Part shown: positions 9,017-17,893 of the stretch, in pieces | Layout: every line of letters starts with the position of its first letter | Position numbering within the stretch: position 1 is the first letter of the stretch | IMG/VR virus record: IMGVR_UViG_3300025012_000055 | Span: 27,381 to 91,380 of that record | Strand: one strand, 5' to 3' | DNA: 64,000 nucleotides | Origin: a virus | Translations under genes and position numbers: made by a program | The notes under the pieces: model-generated | Databases searched by the model: none | Seen by the model: the letters and a program-made list of their open reading frames with translations, nothing else | Told to the model about the DNA's origin: nothing

Positions 9017-10195
9017 ATGAAAATAGATATAAATAAAATAAAAACAACACCACCCAATTTTGGATTTAATTTTTCTATTTTTGGAAAACCATCTGATGAA
9101 ATTAAAGAATGGTGTAAATATTGGAAGTTGGGTATGGCAGATTCTGGTCCTTATACAAATATTATTATCAATGATAATTTTGATATATCACAAGCCTTTA
9201 ATAGTCATAAAATATATGATTATATTGATGGATTTAGTCCAAATTTAAATAAACACTTACATGTTGGTCACTTATCCAATTTAGTTATTGCTAATGCTTT
9301 TCAGAAATTGGGAATTGGTAATAAATTTATTGCTATTCTTGGTGATACATTAGATGGTCAAATTAAAAAAAAGGATGCCTTAAATTCGTTTTTAAATAAT
9401 TGTAAGGATTTTGGATACAAAGTGGATGATATTTATTATGCTTCAAAAATGGAATTAGAGGATAACTCACTATTAATAGACGGTGATAATGATTATATTG
9501 GATCTAAGGTTTTCGATTTAGGTGATGAGAAGCTAGTTGGAATTAAAAATTCTGGATTCACTACATATTTCTATCAAGATGTTGCCTTGGCTAGTAAATT
9601 AAATTCATCAACTTTATATCTAACTGGATTTGAACAGGATAACCATTTTAAGAGTTTAAAAAAACTATATCCAAAAACAAGTCATATGGGTTTAGGGTTA
9701 GTTCTATTAGATGGTAAAAAAATGTCCAATAGCAAGGGTAATATCATCTACCTTAAAGATTTTATTGACAATTTAATGAATCTATTCAATAATGATATTA
9801 AGCTCGTATATAACATAATTGCTGGTCAAATTTTAAAATCGGCCCCCCCCACAAATAAATCAATAGATACAAAACTAATTGATAATCCTAAATTATCTCT
9901 TGGACTTTATTTAAGCTACACGCTGGCACATATAAAGAGTTGTGGGGTATCTACTCAAAATAATGACTCATTCTACTCAAAAGAGTTAGAATTTTATGAG
10001 TTAAAATCCAAATGTAACCTATCTCCAAATTTATTATTTAAGTCATTATCCAATCATTGTAAGTATATTAATAAATTATATGAAAGTAATTATATAAGGG
10101 GTAATGATAAAAATATTAAAATATTTTCTGACCTAATATCAGATTTAGAATTGGGAATGAGTAAACTTGGATTATTTTCAATAGATAAAGTTTAA
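9017..10195 (+). CDS. Short arginyl-tRNA synthetase-like protein
   Basis: 392 residues. Class I synthetase signatures are present: SPNLNKHLHVGH at about residues 74-85 (the ArgRS form of HIGH) and GKKMSNSKGN near residue 232 (KMSKS). The Asn-x-x-Lys before HVGH and the C-terminal DALR-like helices (LGLYLSYTLAHIKS) point to ArgRS. It is much shorter than cellular ArgRS (about 550-600): the N-terminal tRNA-binding domain is missing and the anticodon domain is reduced. Whether it charges tRNA or has another role is unknown; the phage also encodes tRNA-Arg(ACG) at 29139. Runs of nine C at about 9843 are in frame (Pro codons). Confidence 0.8.
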   Translation: MKIDINKIKTTPPNFGFNFSIFGKPSDEIKEWCKYWKLGMADSGPYTNIIINDNFDISQAFNSHKIYDYIDGFSPNLNKHLHVGHLSNLVIANAFQKLGIGNKFIAILGDTLDGQIKKKDALNSFLNNCKDFGYKVDDIYYASKMELEDNSLLIDGDNDYIGSKVFDLGDEKLVGIKNSGFTTYFYQDVALASKLNSSTLYLTGFEQDNHFKSLKKLYPKTSHMGLGLVLLDGKKMSNSKGNIIYLKDFIDNLMNLFNNDIKLVYNIIAGQILKSAPPTNKSIDTKLIDNPKLSLGLYLSYTLAHIKSCGVSTQNNDSFYSKELEFYELKSKCNLSPNLLFKSLSNHCKYINKLYESNYIRGNDKNIKIFSDLISDLELGMSKLGLFSIDKV

Positions 10196-10219
10196 TATAT
10201 AATCATAATTATAATAATT

Positions 10220-11287
10220 ATGGATATTTTTCCACAAAATAGTAACTTGGAAAATTTAACCAGAGTTAAATTTGGCATTGATCCCACATTCTCCAAACTT
10301 CATTTGGGACATTTTGTTCCATTAAGAACTATTAAAAAATTACAAGAACAAGGCAAAGAAATAACAATAGTGCTTGGAACGTTTACTGCTCAAATGGGTG
10401 ATCCATCAGGTAAAGATAAAACCAGACCAATTCTTTCTGAAAAAGAAGTTAAAAATAATAGTGAACAAATATTAGAACAAATTAAATCTGTTCTTGACCC
10501 AGGATTTAAAATATTTAAAAATGTAGATTTGTTTAATTCCATGACCGTTCCTGAATTATTATTAACATTTTCTAAATTTACTATACAAAATTTATTAAGT
10601 AGGGAATCATTCCAAAAAAGAATAGAAAATAATCAAAGCATTGGACTTCATGAATTAATTGTTCCTATTTTACAAGGAAAGGATTCACTTCATTTAAAAA
10701 GTGAAATAGAGGTTGGTGGTAGTGATCAGTTATTTAATTTTCAAATTACACGTAAATTACAAGAATTAAATAATCAAATTCCTGAAGTATGTATAATGAC
10801 ACCAATTATTAATGGAATCGATGGTAAAAAAATGAGTAAAAGTTTAGGAAATTGTATTTTTTTAGATGAACCAACTAAAGATATTTTTGGTAAATGTATG
10901 AGTATTTCAGATAAAACTATGGAAGAATGGATTCCTTTATTAACAGATCTTGATAATTTACCTAAAAATCCAATGGAACGTAAAAAAACAATGGCTTTTG
11001 ATATTATTAGACAATTAAGAGGCAAAGAAGAAGCCATCTGGGCAATTAAAGATTTTGAAAAAACCATTCAAAATAGAAGTTTACCAGAAAATATAAAAAA
11101 AATCCCCATTTCTGATTTGATTTCTTGTATACAAAAAATAAAAAATTGTAGTAAAAATGAATCGAGAAGATTAATAAAATCTGGTGCTGTTAGTATTATT
11201 GATAGTGGTAAAATTGATGAAACTTTTGAATTGAAAATAGGTCAAATTCTAAAAATTGGGAAAAGAAATTTTGGTAAATTAGCTTAA
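10220..11287 (+). CDS. tyrS: Tyrosyl-tRNA synthetase
   Basis: 355 residues. Shows the TyrRS set: FGIDPTFSKLHLGH (about 18-31, HIGH-type), GTFTAQMGDPSGK, VGGSDQLFNFQ, GKKMSKSLGN (near residue 200, KMSKS) and a C-terminal S4 RNA-binding domain (NESRRLIKSGAVSI). Slightly shorter than cellular TyrRS (about 400), missing part of the N-terminus. Expected to ligate tyrosine to tRNA-Tyr in the host cytoplasm. It follows the ArgRS-like gene by 24 nt, so the two synthetases form an operon. No tRNA-Tyr gene is in this window. Confidence 0.92.
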   Translation: MDIFPQNSNLENLTRVKFGIDPTFSKLHLGHFVPLRTIKKLQEQGKEITIVLGTFTAQMGDPSGKDKTRPILSEKEVKNNSEQILEQIKSVLDPGFKIFKNVDLFNSMTVPELLLTFSKFTIQNLLSRESFQKRIENNQSIGLHELIVPILQGKDSLHLKSEIEVGGSDQLFNFQITRKLQELNNQIPEVCIMTPIINGIDGKKMSKSLGNCIFLDEPTKDIFGKCMSISDKTMEEWIPLLTDLDNLPKNPMERKKTMAFDIIRQLRGKEEAIWAIKDFEKTIQNRSLPENIKKIPISDLISCIQKIKNCSKNESRRLIKSGAVSIIDSGKIDETFELKIGQILKIGKRNFGKLA

Positions 11288-11311
11288 TTTGCTTAAAGAT
11301 TTCATTTATTT

Positions 11312-12091
11312 TTATTCTCCAGATAAAACTGTATTTCCTGATAATGTTATAAAATCACTATCTACCTCTTGAAACATTATAATTTTTTGTACTGCAGGTT
11401 TTATTTCAAATTCATCTTCGTTTTGAATATAGCCCATAAGATTAAAATTATAAACCTGTTTATAAAACCTATCACCACTAAAATCTTCAATTGTTGATTC
11501 ATCACTTGGGTCATCTTCTAAAATTATTGGCATATAAAAATTTTTTATTTTTGTATAAGATTGCCTTGAAGAAAAATCAGTTAAAATTAATTCAGCGAAT
11601 TTATTTATGTCCTGAATATATTTTGAAAGAAAAAATAATTGGAAGCGGCAGTCGACCTGAATTGGTTGTGGTATCTTATAAATATCTGCTCCTCGATAAG
11701 ATGAAAAGGTTGGTACTCTCATATAAGTAAACGTTTTACGTCCAGGAATATTATATAGTTTATTTAATGATGTCCCAGGTGCTGGTGGAGATGATCTTCT
11801 TATACTAATAAGTGGCATAATTGGATTTTTATCTTTATCAAGATATTTCCACGATTTAGAAAATTCGGCCCAGCGTTCAGATGGTAAAAAAACAACTGGA
11901 ATTTTCTTACCATCTAATGTAAAATTTAATTCTTCAATAAATTCTTTAAATCCATTTTCCAGATCTTTAATAGAAATACCAGGGGGAAAATAGGATGTTT
12001 TAGGATCTACCGAATTAAGTAATTCGTCTATACGCTCTTGGCCACGTTTAGCTGGCGATATATTAACTTGACGCTTTTTTGGCATACTCAT
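11312..12091 (-). CDS. Tail sheath stabiliser (T4 gp15-like)
   Basis: 259 residues. The order of features resembles T4 gp15: an N-terminal region ending in IPVVFLPSERWAEF, a middle with MPLISIRRSS, then PQPIQVDCRFQLFFLSKYI followed by a helix (DINKFAELILTDF), an imperfect but recognisable match to the gp15 family that caps the tail tube and sheath. Overall identity is low, so this is a family-pattern call. It is transcribed toward the synthetases with a TATTTATTAATA box 17 nt upstream. Confidence 0.6.
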   Translation of the reverse strand: MSMPKKRQVNISPAKRGQERIDELLNSVDPKTSYFPPGISIKDLENGFKEFIEELNFTLDGKKIPVVFLPSERWAEFSKSWKYLDKDKNPIMPLISIRRSSPPAPGTSLNKLYNIPGRKTFTYMRVPTFSSYRGADIYKIPQPIQVDCRFQLFFLSKYIQDINKFAELILTDFSSRQSYTKIKNFYMPIILEDDPSDESTIEDFSGDRFYKQVYNFNLMGYIQNEDEFEIKPAVQKIIMFQEVDSDFITLSGNTVLSGE

Positions 12092-12108
12092 AAATAATAT
12101 CTTTTATT

Positions 12109-12120
12109 TATTAATAAATA
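12109..12120 (-). promoter_or_regulatory. TATTTATTAATA box before the gp15-like gene
   Basis: Minus-strand copy of the motif found before structural genes; directly abuts the divergent plus-strand promoter at 12122. Confidence 0.55.
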
Positions 12121-12121
12121 C

Positions 12122-12152
12122 TTGTTTATTTCAATTATTTTACTTACCTTTG
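12122..12152 (+). promoter_or_regulatory. Bacteroidota-type promoter
   Basis: TTG at 12122-12124, 20-nt spacer, TACCTTTG at 12145-12152. Drives the Pnkp operon. Confidence 0.85.
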
Positions 12153-12184
12153 TATTCTAAAACTTAAAATAAAATGGAAGATCA

Positions 12185-12307
12185 ATTACTAAAGAAAAAT
12201 TAATCAAGGATAGTATTGAAAGAAATTTTTGGGTTATTTATCCTGCATGGAAATTTACTCAAAATAAAGATAAACTATTGAATTTAATTCCTGAATATCC
12301 AGAATAA
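12185..12307 (+). other. Small ORF without a normal start codon
   Basis: A 40-residue frame begins ATT ACT AAA GAA and ends at TAA 12305-12307; it reads like coding sequence (IERNFWVIYPAWKF) but has no ATG, GTG or TTG. An ATG at 12174 is in another frame and stops after nine codons. Either an ATT start is used or the start was lost by a small deletion. Confidence 0.35.
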
Positions 12308-12310
12308 ATT

Positions 12311-12682
12311 ATGAAAAAAAGAAAATATAAAATAGGAGATAAAGTTATTTTAATTGATAATCCTAGAGAGCTTGGTGAATCAAATAAATTTTACAAAGAT
12401 AAAGTATATAAAATAACAGATATTAAAATTGCCTATCAAAATAATACACAAATAATTAATTCTTTAGATAATTTAAACTGTTGTTTAGTAAATACAAGAT
12501 TTGAATATTATTATGAAAAATCATTAGATACCCTATCTACTAAAATATTTATTAGTACATCCTCAGGATATGGGGATTATAATATAATAAAAAAATTTAT
12601 TGAAAAAGAAGAAACTTTGACACATGAAGAGCTCAAACAATGTGCTTTAATTTGGGAAAAATATAATAAAAATGAAAGATAA
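12311..12682 (+). CDS. Unknown protein, KOW/SH3-like N-terminus; paralogue of 17243-17683
   Basis: 123 residues. Begins YKIGDKVILID, a beta-barrel pattern seen in KOW or SH3-like domains. The C-terminal part (FIEKEETLTHEELKQCALIWEKYNKN) is nearly the same as in the 146-residue protein at 17243-17683, so the two are paralogues. Function unknown. Its end overlaps the start of the Pnkp gene by 11 nt, suggesting coupled translation. Confidence 0.7.
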   Translation: MKKRKYKIGDKVILIDNPRELGESNKFYKDKVYKITDIKIAYQNNTQIINSLDNLNCCLVNTRFEYYYEKSLDTLSTKIFISTSSGYGDYNIIKKFIEKEETLTHEELKQCALIWEKYNKNER

Positions 12683-13580
12683 TCTAAAAGTAATCATACT
12701 AATTGGCATAAGCGGTGCCGGTAAATCAACATGGGCAAAAGATTTTATTTCCAAAAATCAAAATTATGTCAGAGTTTCCAGAGATGAATTCAGATACATG
12801 TTAAAAAACCAACAAATATGTGAAAACAAAATTGAAAATTTAATAACTGAATTATGTGAAGATGTTATAATAAAAAGTTTAATTAAAAAACAAAATGTTA
12901 TTATTGATAATACCAATCTTAAATTAAAATATATCAATAATTTTATTAAACTTGTTCAGGATTATGCAGATATTGAATATATATTATTTGATACATCAGT
13001 GGAAAAATGTATAGAAAGAGATAAAAATAGAGAAAAACAAGTGGGAGAAAAAATAATTAATAAAATGAACAATGATTTAAAAATTTTAAAAGAAAATTTT
13101 AATTTTCAATATGTTAAGAAAAATAAAACTAGAAAAATTATAAAACCTGATTTTAATTCTGAATTACCTAACGTAATTTGTTTTGATATAGATGGAACCT
13201 TAGCATTAATGGGGGATAGAAGTCCATATGATTGGGATAAAATTAGTATTGATTCTCTTAATGAAATTGTTGCTGAACAAATTGAGTTTCATAGATATAT
13301 GAAAAGAAAAATAATTATTTTATCTGGCAGAGATTCTTCTTGTAAAGAATTAACAGAAAAATGGTTAAAAACAAATGGAATTAAATATGATTATATTTTT
13401 ATGAGAAAAGAAAATGATTTTAGAAAAGACAGTATTATCAAAAAAGAATTATATGAAGAAAATATAAAAGATAAATTTAATTTATTATGTGTTTATGATG
13501 ACAGAATTTCTATAATTAAGATGTGGGCCGAATTGGGAATATTTTGTTTTAGTGTGAATCAAGATTTAAAATTTTATTAG
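12672..13580 (+). CDS. pseT: Polynucleotide 5'-kinase / 3'-phosphatase (T4 PseT-like)
   Basis: 302 residues, the same two-domain order and length as T4 Pnkp. Kinase domain: P-loop GISGAGKSTWAKDF (about 9-22), SRDEFRY and IIDNTNL. Phosphatase domain: HAD motif CFDIDGTLALMGDRSPYDW (about 171), SGRDSS (motif II) and CVYDDRISIIKMW (motif III). The enzyme heals RNA ends, putting 5'-phosphate on and removing 3'-phosphate, and in T4 it works with RNA ligase to repair tRNA cut by the host anticodon nuclease PrrC. No RNA ligase is seen in this window. It connects naturally with the tRNA operons here. Confidence 0.93.
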   Translation: MKDNLKVIILIGISGAGKSTWAKDFISKNQNYVRVSRDEFRYMLKNQQICENKIENLITELCEDVIIKSLIKKQNVIIDNTNLKLKYINNFIKLVQDYADIEYILFDTSVEKCIERDKNREKQVGEKIINKMNNDLKILKENFNFQYVKKNKTRKIIKPDFNSELPNVICFDIDGTLALMGDRSPYDWDKISIDSLNEIVAEQIEFHRYMKRKIIILSGRDSSCKELTEKWLKTNGIKYDYIFMRKENDFRKDSIIKKELYEENIKDKFNLLCVYDDRISIIKMWAELGIFCFSVNQDLKFY

Positions 13581-13590
13581 AATTTTAATT

Positions 13591-13929
13591 ATGAATAAAA
13601 AACAAATAAAAAAAATTATAGAAAAAATAAATATTGATAATTGGAATAACTGGGATTTAAAATCTGGTAAAATTTTAACTCGATTTAATCCTTTTTATTT
13701 TGATAATAATAATGTTAAAAATAGAATAGTAATCCTTACAGAATTAATAGGAAATTGGGAAAAATTATTAAATTCTAAAAAATATATAAAGGAACAATTA
13801 GAAAATTATTTAAAAGAGATTATTATAAAAAAATACTTTAAAAATAATGAAAAAATTACAATAAAATATGAACATGATATTCATTTTACGGATATAAGTA
13901 ACAACAAAGAAATAAATGAACAAGAATAA
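13591..13929 (+). CDS. Unknown small protein
   Basis: 112 residues, Lys/Asn/Ile-rich and mostly helical. No recognised motif. It ends 14 nt inside the start of the phosphoesterase gene (13916), so it sits within the Pnkp operon. Confidence 0.6.
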   Translation: MNKKQIKKIIEKINIDNWNNWDLKSGKILTRFNPFYFDNNNVKNRIVILTELIGNWEKLLNSKKYIKEQLENYLKEIIIKKYFKNNEKITIKYEHDIHFTDISNNKEINEQE

Positions 13930-14503
13930 AAAATATAATTCATCAGAAATAAATGTTTTTTTCAGCTCTGATTTTCACCACAGTCATGTAAACATAGTTA
14001 AAGGAACAACTGTTTGGCCAGATACCTCTAGTTGCAGAAATTTTAATAGTATTCAAGAAATGAACCAAACAATTATTAATGGAATAAATAATAAAGTTGG
14101 AGAAAATGATATTTTATATAATTTAGGGGATTGGTCATTTGGACATCCATCGAATATTCAATATTTCAGAAATCAAATTATCTGTAAAAATATTCATCTA
14201 ATATTGGGGAATCATGACAAATATATAAGAAAAAATAAAGATGATATTCAAAATATATTTTCTTCTGTTCAGAATTATGCAGAAATACAAATTGATAATC
14301 AAAGAATAATATTATTTCATTATCCCATTGTTAGTTGGGCAGGAATGAAAAGGGAAACAATTCACCTATTCGGACACGTTCATTCAAAATATCAAGGACA
14401 AGGAAAATCCTTGGACGTTGGAATTGATAATTATTATAAATTATTTGGTACTTATGAGCCTTTCTCATATAAAGAAATTTTAAAAATAACTGAAAATAAA
14501 TAA
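13916..14503 (+). CDS. Calcineurin-like metallophosphoesterase
   Basis: 195 residues. All the metal-binding motifs of the family appear in order: SSDFHHSH (DxH, about residue 18), NLGDWSFG (GDxxF), LGNHDK (GNHD), FHYPI (H) and LFGHVHSK (GHxH). It hydrolyses phosphoester bonds with two metal ions; the substrate could be a nucleotide, RNA end or DNA. The family has many small phage and bacterial members of unknown substrate. It is too small and unlike gp47/SbcD to be the partner of the gp46 at 22716. Part of the Pnkp operon. Confidence 0.88.
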   Translation: MNKNKKYNSSEINVFFSSDFHHSHVNIVKGTTVWPDTSSCRNFNSIQEMNQTIINGINNKVGENDILYNLGDWSFGHPSNIQYFRNQIICKNIHLILGNHDKYIRKNKDDIQNIFSSVQNYAEIQIDNQRIILFHYPIVSWAGMKRETIHLFGHVHSKYQGQGKSLDVGIDNYYKLFGTYEPFSYKEILKITENK

Positions 14504-14508
14504 CAAAA

Positions 14509-14718
14509 ATGGCTTATACAAAACAAGATATTAAAGATTTTCTTGAAGATTACATATATGATAAGGGAGTTATTATTAATCATTTACCTAAAATGGATTA
14601 TAAAGATAAAATTATTGAAGATTGGCTTGAATTTGAAGATATCTGGGAAATATCCAAAATAACAAGAAAAACACCAACCCAAATTGTTAGTATATTAAAA
14701 AATTGTGGGATATATTGA
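14509..14718 (+). CDS. Unknown small protein
   Basis: 69 residues, helical. It contains EISKITRKTPTQIVSIL, which could be a helix-turn-helix, but the match is weak. Starts 6 nt after the phosphoesterase stop; last gene of the Pnkp operon before a new promoter. Confidence 0.6.
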   Translation: MAYTKQDIKDFLEDYIYDKGVIINHLPKMDYKDKIIEDWLEFEDIWEISKITRKTPTQIVSILKNCGIY

Positions 14719-14740
14719 AAAAAAATAATTCACTTTTTAT

Positions 14741-14771
14741 TTGGATATGTCATTTATTTTACTTACCTTTG
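14741..14771 (+). promoter_or_regulatory. Bacteroidota-type promoter
   Basis: TTG at 14741-14743, 20-nt spacer, TACCTTTG at 14764-14771. Confidence 0.85.
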
Positions 14772-14802
14772 TATTATTAAAATATATTAAAACTTAAAAA
14801 CA

Positions 14803-15177
14803 ATGAAAAAATTAATAATATTCTTACTTGTTATTTTAACATTAAATGTTAATGCACAAACATTTTATAACAAATATACAAGTTTTAATCCATATAATGG
14901 CCAATCTCAAACATATAATAATAAAGAAAGAAATGATGATAATGATGGAAGGGATAGAAGATTTGAACTTGGAATTATTATTATGGGTGTTGGCCTAGTT
15001 ACAATGTTAGCAGCAACATATTCTTACACTTCCTACAGTTATAATCAAAATTATTATAATTATGGATATAGTTATGCAAGAGAAACTGATAGATATGTGT
15101 TTTTTACTGGTGTTGGATTATCTGTAACAGGCTTAACTATTTCTTTAGCTAATAGTGGGAAAAAATCAAGAAGATAA
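14803..15177 (+). CDS. Exported small membrane protein
   Basis: 124 residues. A clear signal peptide (MKKLIIFLLVILTLNVNA, cleavage after Ala-18) is followed by a Tyr/Asn-rich tail and two hydrophobic segments (about 53-70 and 99-115). Such proteins sit in the envelope; function unknown. The last five codons lie within a 63-bp sequence duplicated from the gene at 22399-22683, so the present C-terminus may have been made by that duplication. Confidence 0.65.
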   Translation: MKKLIIFLLVILTLNVNAQTFYNKYTSFNPYNGQSQTYNNKERNDDNDGRDRRFELGIIIMGVGLVTMLAATYSYTSYSYNQNYYNYGYSYARETDRYVFFTGVGLSVTGLTISLANSGKKSRR

Positions 15178-15225
15178 CAACTGACCTGTTGGAAGAACAT
15201 TTAAAATTGAAGGGAGTAACAACTA
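15163..15225. repeat. 63-bp exact repeat, copy 1
   Basis: Identical to 22598-22660. In the other copy it encodes the conserved C-terminal end of a 94-residue protein (EIKKITTDLLEEHLK). Here it is out of frame and forms the end of the exported-protein gene plus intergenic DNA. Confidence 0.9.
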
Positions 15226-15241
15226 AATAAATTAAAATATC

Positions 15242-17230
15242 ATGTCTTGGTTTAATAAACAATTTGGAAATATGGAAACATCATTTGGTGAAAGAACCAA
15301 ATCAACAAAAGGAAACAAAGGAACAAGTTTTTGGGGAAAAAGATTATTTGATTTTAATAATAATGATAAAGAACCCACAATTCTTGAAAGAACTAAACTT
15401 CTTAAATCTGTAAGAAATTTTGTTAAAATATTAACTGGAAAGGATATTCCTGTTAGATATTCTTCTGAAGGGGAGGATAAAAGTTTTACTGATAGTAAAA
15501 CAATTACTATTTCTGGAAATGTATCAAAAGAATTTGATGCTACCTGTGGACTAGCAATGCATGAAGGAACTCATATTGTTTTAACTGATTTTGAAATTTT
15601 ACATCAAATAATGGATGAAAAACAAAGGAAACAATTATTAGATAAAAAATATTTGAATTATATTGGGTTAATTAAAGATTTGTTAAATATTATAGAGGAC
15701 AGAAGAATTGACGATTGGCAATATAAAGAATCCCCAGGATATAAAATATATTATCAGGAAATGTATAAGAAATATTTTGAATCAGATAAAATTAATGAAT
15801 TAATAAACAACAAATTTGTAGTTTGTGAAGAAACAAAACAAAAAATAGATTTAACTGAAGAAACGGTACAAAACTATATGTTTTATGTTATCAATATAAC
15901 TAACCCAAAAGTTAAAATGAATGAATTAAAAGGACTTCCAGAAATATGGAAATTAGTTGATATTAAAAATATTGATAGACTGGGTGATAATAAAAAAGGA
16001 ACTAAAAAGGCATTGGGTGTTGCACTTAAAATTTTTGATATTATTGAAAAATATGTTACAAAAGAAGATATGAAAAAAAATGAGGGTGATAAAAGTAAAG
16101 ATAATGAACCAATTGAATATGATGGGCCATTAAAAGATTTAAAATCAGGAAATGGTAAAGGAGGAAAACTTGTTAAATTGGGACCAAATGCACTTAAAGA
16201 ACTACAGAATTTATTAAAAAAACAAAAAGATTTTTTAAAAAGTTTGGTTAAAAAACAAAAAGTTGATTCTGAAACAAATAATAAAATTAATGTTTTAATA
16301 GAATCAGATACAGAAGAAATTGAAATAAAAAAACAACAAGATAGAGAATCCAATGATGGGGAACACAAAGTTATTACTGTCAATAACATTACAATGAATA
16401 CAATCCAATCAAACATATATAAAATATTTAATTATTATAATTCTTATCAGGATGAAAATGTTAATCGGGGGATAATGCTTGGAACCATGCTGGGGAAAAA
16501 ACTTCAAACAAGGCAAGAAGAAAGAACTTTAATAACACCCAGATTAAATATCGGGAAAATTGATAAAAGAAGATTATCAAATTGCGGTTATGGTTCAGAT
16601 GATATATTTTTTACCAAAACTACAGATAAATATGGAGATATATCAGTTCATATTTCATTAGATTTAAGTGGTTCAATGACTGGTAATAAATGGACAAATA
16701 CAATGATTTCTGCTATTGCTATTGCAAAAGCAGCATCAATGACAAAAGGAATAAGAGTTCAAATATCATTGAGATATTCTGATGGTATTAATGATAACCA
16801 ACCTGAGCAAGCAATTGTTATTAATTTTTATGACTCAAAAATTGATAGTCCTAATAAATTGAAATGGTTTAAATATGTTTCACCTCATGGTTGTACTCCA
16901 GAAGGATTATGTTATGAGGCACTTATGACTAAAATTATGAAACCACTTTTAAATAAAAATTCTTTATTTATTAATTATTCTGATGGATATCCTGGAATGT
17001 GTACTATGGGAACACAAGAGGGAATAATAATTACAAAACAAGCAGTTAATAAAATAAGAAATTCTGGGGTTGAAATACTGTCTTTCTTTATTAATGAAAA
17101 TGGTTTAGATGATATGAATTCATTTAAAGAAATGTATGGAAAAGGTACAACAAATATTAATGTTACAAGTTTAATACCGTTAGCAAAAGAATTAAATAAG
17201 AAATTTCTTCAAATGGGAAAACTTAATTAA
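15242..17230 (+). CDS. HExxH and VWA domain protein (CobT/BatA-like partner of AAA ATPase)
   Basis: 662 residues. N-terminal third has a metallopeptidase-like motif AMHEGTHIVLTD (about residue 110: His-Glu-x-x-His with a downstream Asp). The middle is a charged linker (about 265-370). The C-terminal third is a von Willebrand A domain with a MIDAS motif SLDLSGSMTG (about 475), a Thr in the second loop and NYSDGYPG. VWA proteins of this type act with a MoxR/CobS-type AAA ATPase, which is encoded just downstream (17894). Such pairs are common in large phages and are often annotated CobT/CobS, but they need not act in cobalamin synthesis; a remodelling or assembly job is more likely. Confidence 0.8.
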   Translation: MSWFNKQFGNMETSFGERTKSTKGNKGTSFWGKRLFDFNNNDKEPTILERTKLLKSVRNFVKILTGKDIPVRYSSEGEDKSFTDSKTITISGNVSKEFDATCGLAMHEGTHIVLTDFEILHQIMDEKQRKQLLDKKYLNYIGLIKDLLNIIEDRRIDDWQYKESPGYKIYYQEMYKKYFESDKINELINNKFVVCEETKQKIDLTEETVQNYMFYVINITNPKVKMNELKGLPEIWKLVDIKNIDRLGDNKKGTKKALGVALKIFDIIEKYVTKEDMKKNEGDKSKDNEPIEYDGPLKDLKSGNGKGGKLVKLGPNALKELQNLLKKQKDFLKSLVKKQKVDSETNNKINVLIESDTEEIEIKKQQDRESNDGEHKVITVNNITMNTIQSNIYKIFNYYNSYQDENVNRGIMLGTMLGKKLQTRQEERTLITPRLNIGKIDKRRLSNCGYGSDDIFFTKTTDKYGDISVHISLDLSGSMTGNKWTNTMISAIAIAKAASMTKGIRVQISLRYSDGINDNQPEQAIVINFYDSKIDSPNKLKWFKYVSPHGCTPEGLCYEALMTKIMKPLLNKNSLFINYSDGYPGMCTMGTQEGIIITKQAVNKIRNSGVEILSFFINENGLDDMNSFKEMYGKGTTNINVTSLIPLAKELNKKFLQMGKLN

Positions 17231-17242
17231 TTATTTTTAATA

Positions 17243-17683
17243 ATGAATAAAAAAATAAGAAATTATAAACCTGGAGATAAAGTTATCATTTTAAAAAATA
17301 ATTATTGTAATCATAAGGTGGGAGATGTTGGATTTATCATAATGCAAAATCCAAATCCGGGTTTTAATAATTGTTGGGTTGTTGATGTAAAAAGAAAAAT
17401 AAGTATATCTGGAAACTGGACACCTTATGTTTCCTATTTAGATGAAAATATTGAATATTATTATGAAAAACCATTAAAAGAATTAAGAAATAAAATATAT
17501 AATGATTATTATAACACTTTATTTTTGGCTAAGGGAATTAAAATAAATAAAGATGTTTATGGAACAATAAGTAATTTTATTAATAAAGAAGAAACTTTAA
17601 CAAATGAAGAGATTAAACAATGTGCATTAATTTGGGAAAAATATAATAAAAATTATGAAAAAATCAAAAAAAATAAAAAGTGA
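17243..17683 (+). CDS. Unknown protein, KOW/SH3-like; paralogue of 12311-12682
   Basis: 146 residues. Shares the N-terminal YKPGDKVIIL barrel-like start and the C-terminal FINKEETLTNEEIKQCALIW with the protein at 12311-12682. The middle differs in length. Function unknown. Its end overlaps the short acidic gene at 17655 by 29 nt. Confidence 0.7.
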   Translation: MNKKIRNYKPGDKVIILKNNYCNHKVGDVGFIIMQNPNPGFNNCWVVDVKRKISISGNWTPYVSYLDENIEYYYEKPLKELRNKIYNDYYNTLFLAKGIKINKDVYGTISNFINKEETLTNEEIKQCALIWEKYNKNYEKIKKNKK

Positions 17684-17816
17684 AAAAGAGCCAATGGAAG
17701 AAATTCCAGTCATAAATCTTGATGAAATTGAAATTAATGAAGAAAAAGAAACCAAACAAGAAGATAATAATGATAATAATATTTCAGAAAATAATCCATT
17801 TGTTAGCAATAATTAA
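17655..17816 (+). CDS. Short acidic protein ending in an NPF tail
   Basis: 53 residues, almost all Lys, Glu, Asp and Asn, probably unstructured. It ends ENNPFVSNN, almost the same tail as the AAA ATPase (ENPFTTNN) and the next small protein (ENPFAKNN). That shared ending argues it is a real gene although it overlaps its neighbour. No other feature recognised. Confidence 0.55.
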   Translation: MKKSKKIKSEKEPMEEIPVINLDEIEINEEKETKQEDNNDNNISENNPFVSNN

Positions 17817-17824
17817 TTTTTTAT

Positions 17825-17855
17825 TTGGATATGTCAATTATTTTACTTACTTTTG
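17825..17855 (+). promoter_or_regulatory. Bacteroidota-type promoter
   Basis: TTG at 17825-17827, 20-nt spacer, TACTTTTG at 17848-17855. Drives the AAA ATPase to DnaJ operon. Confidence 0.85.
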
Positions 17856-17893
17856 TATTCTAATTAATAACTTAATTTATTAACTTAAAAAAA

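Noticed and set aside
9840-9855. C9 run in the ArgRS-like gene as a frameshift site
   Set aside because: The frame reads through normally with Pro codons and the protein continues to match the family.
13916-14503. Metallophosphoesterase as gp47 (SbcD) partner of gp46
   Set aside because: Too short (195 residues), lacks the SbcD accessory domain and lies 8 kb away in another operon.
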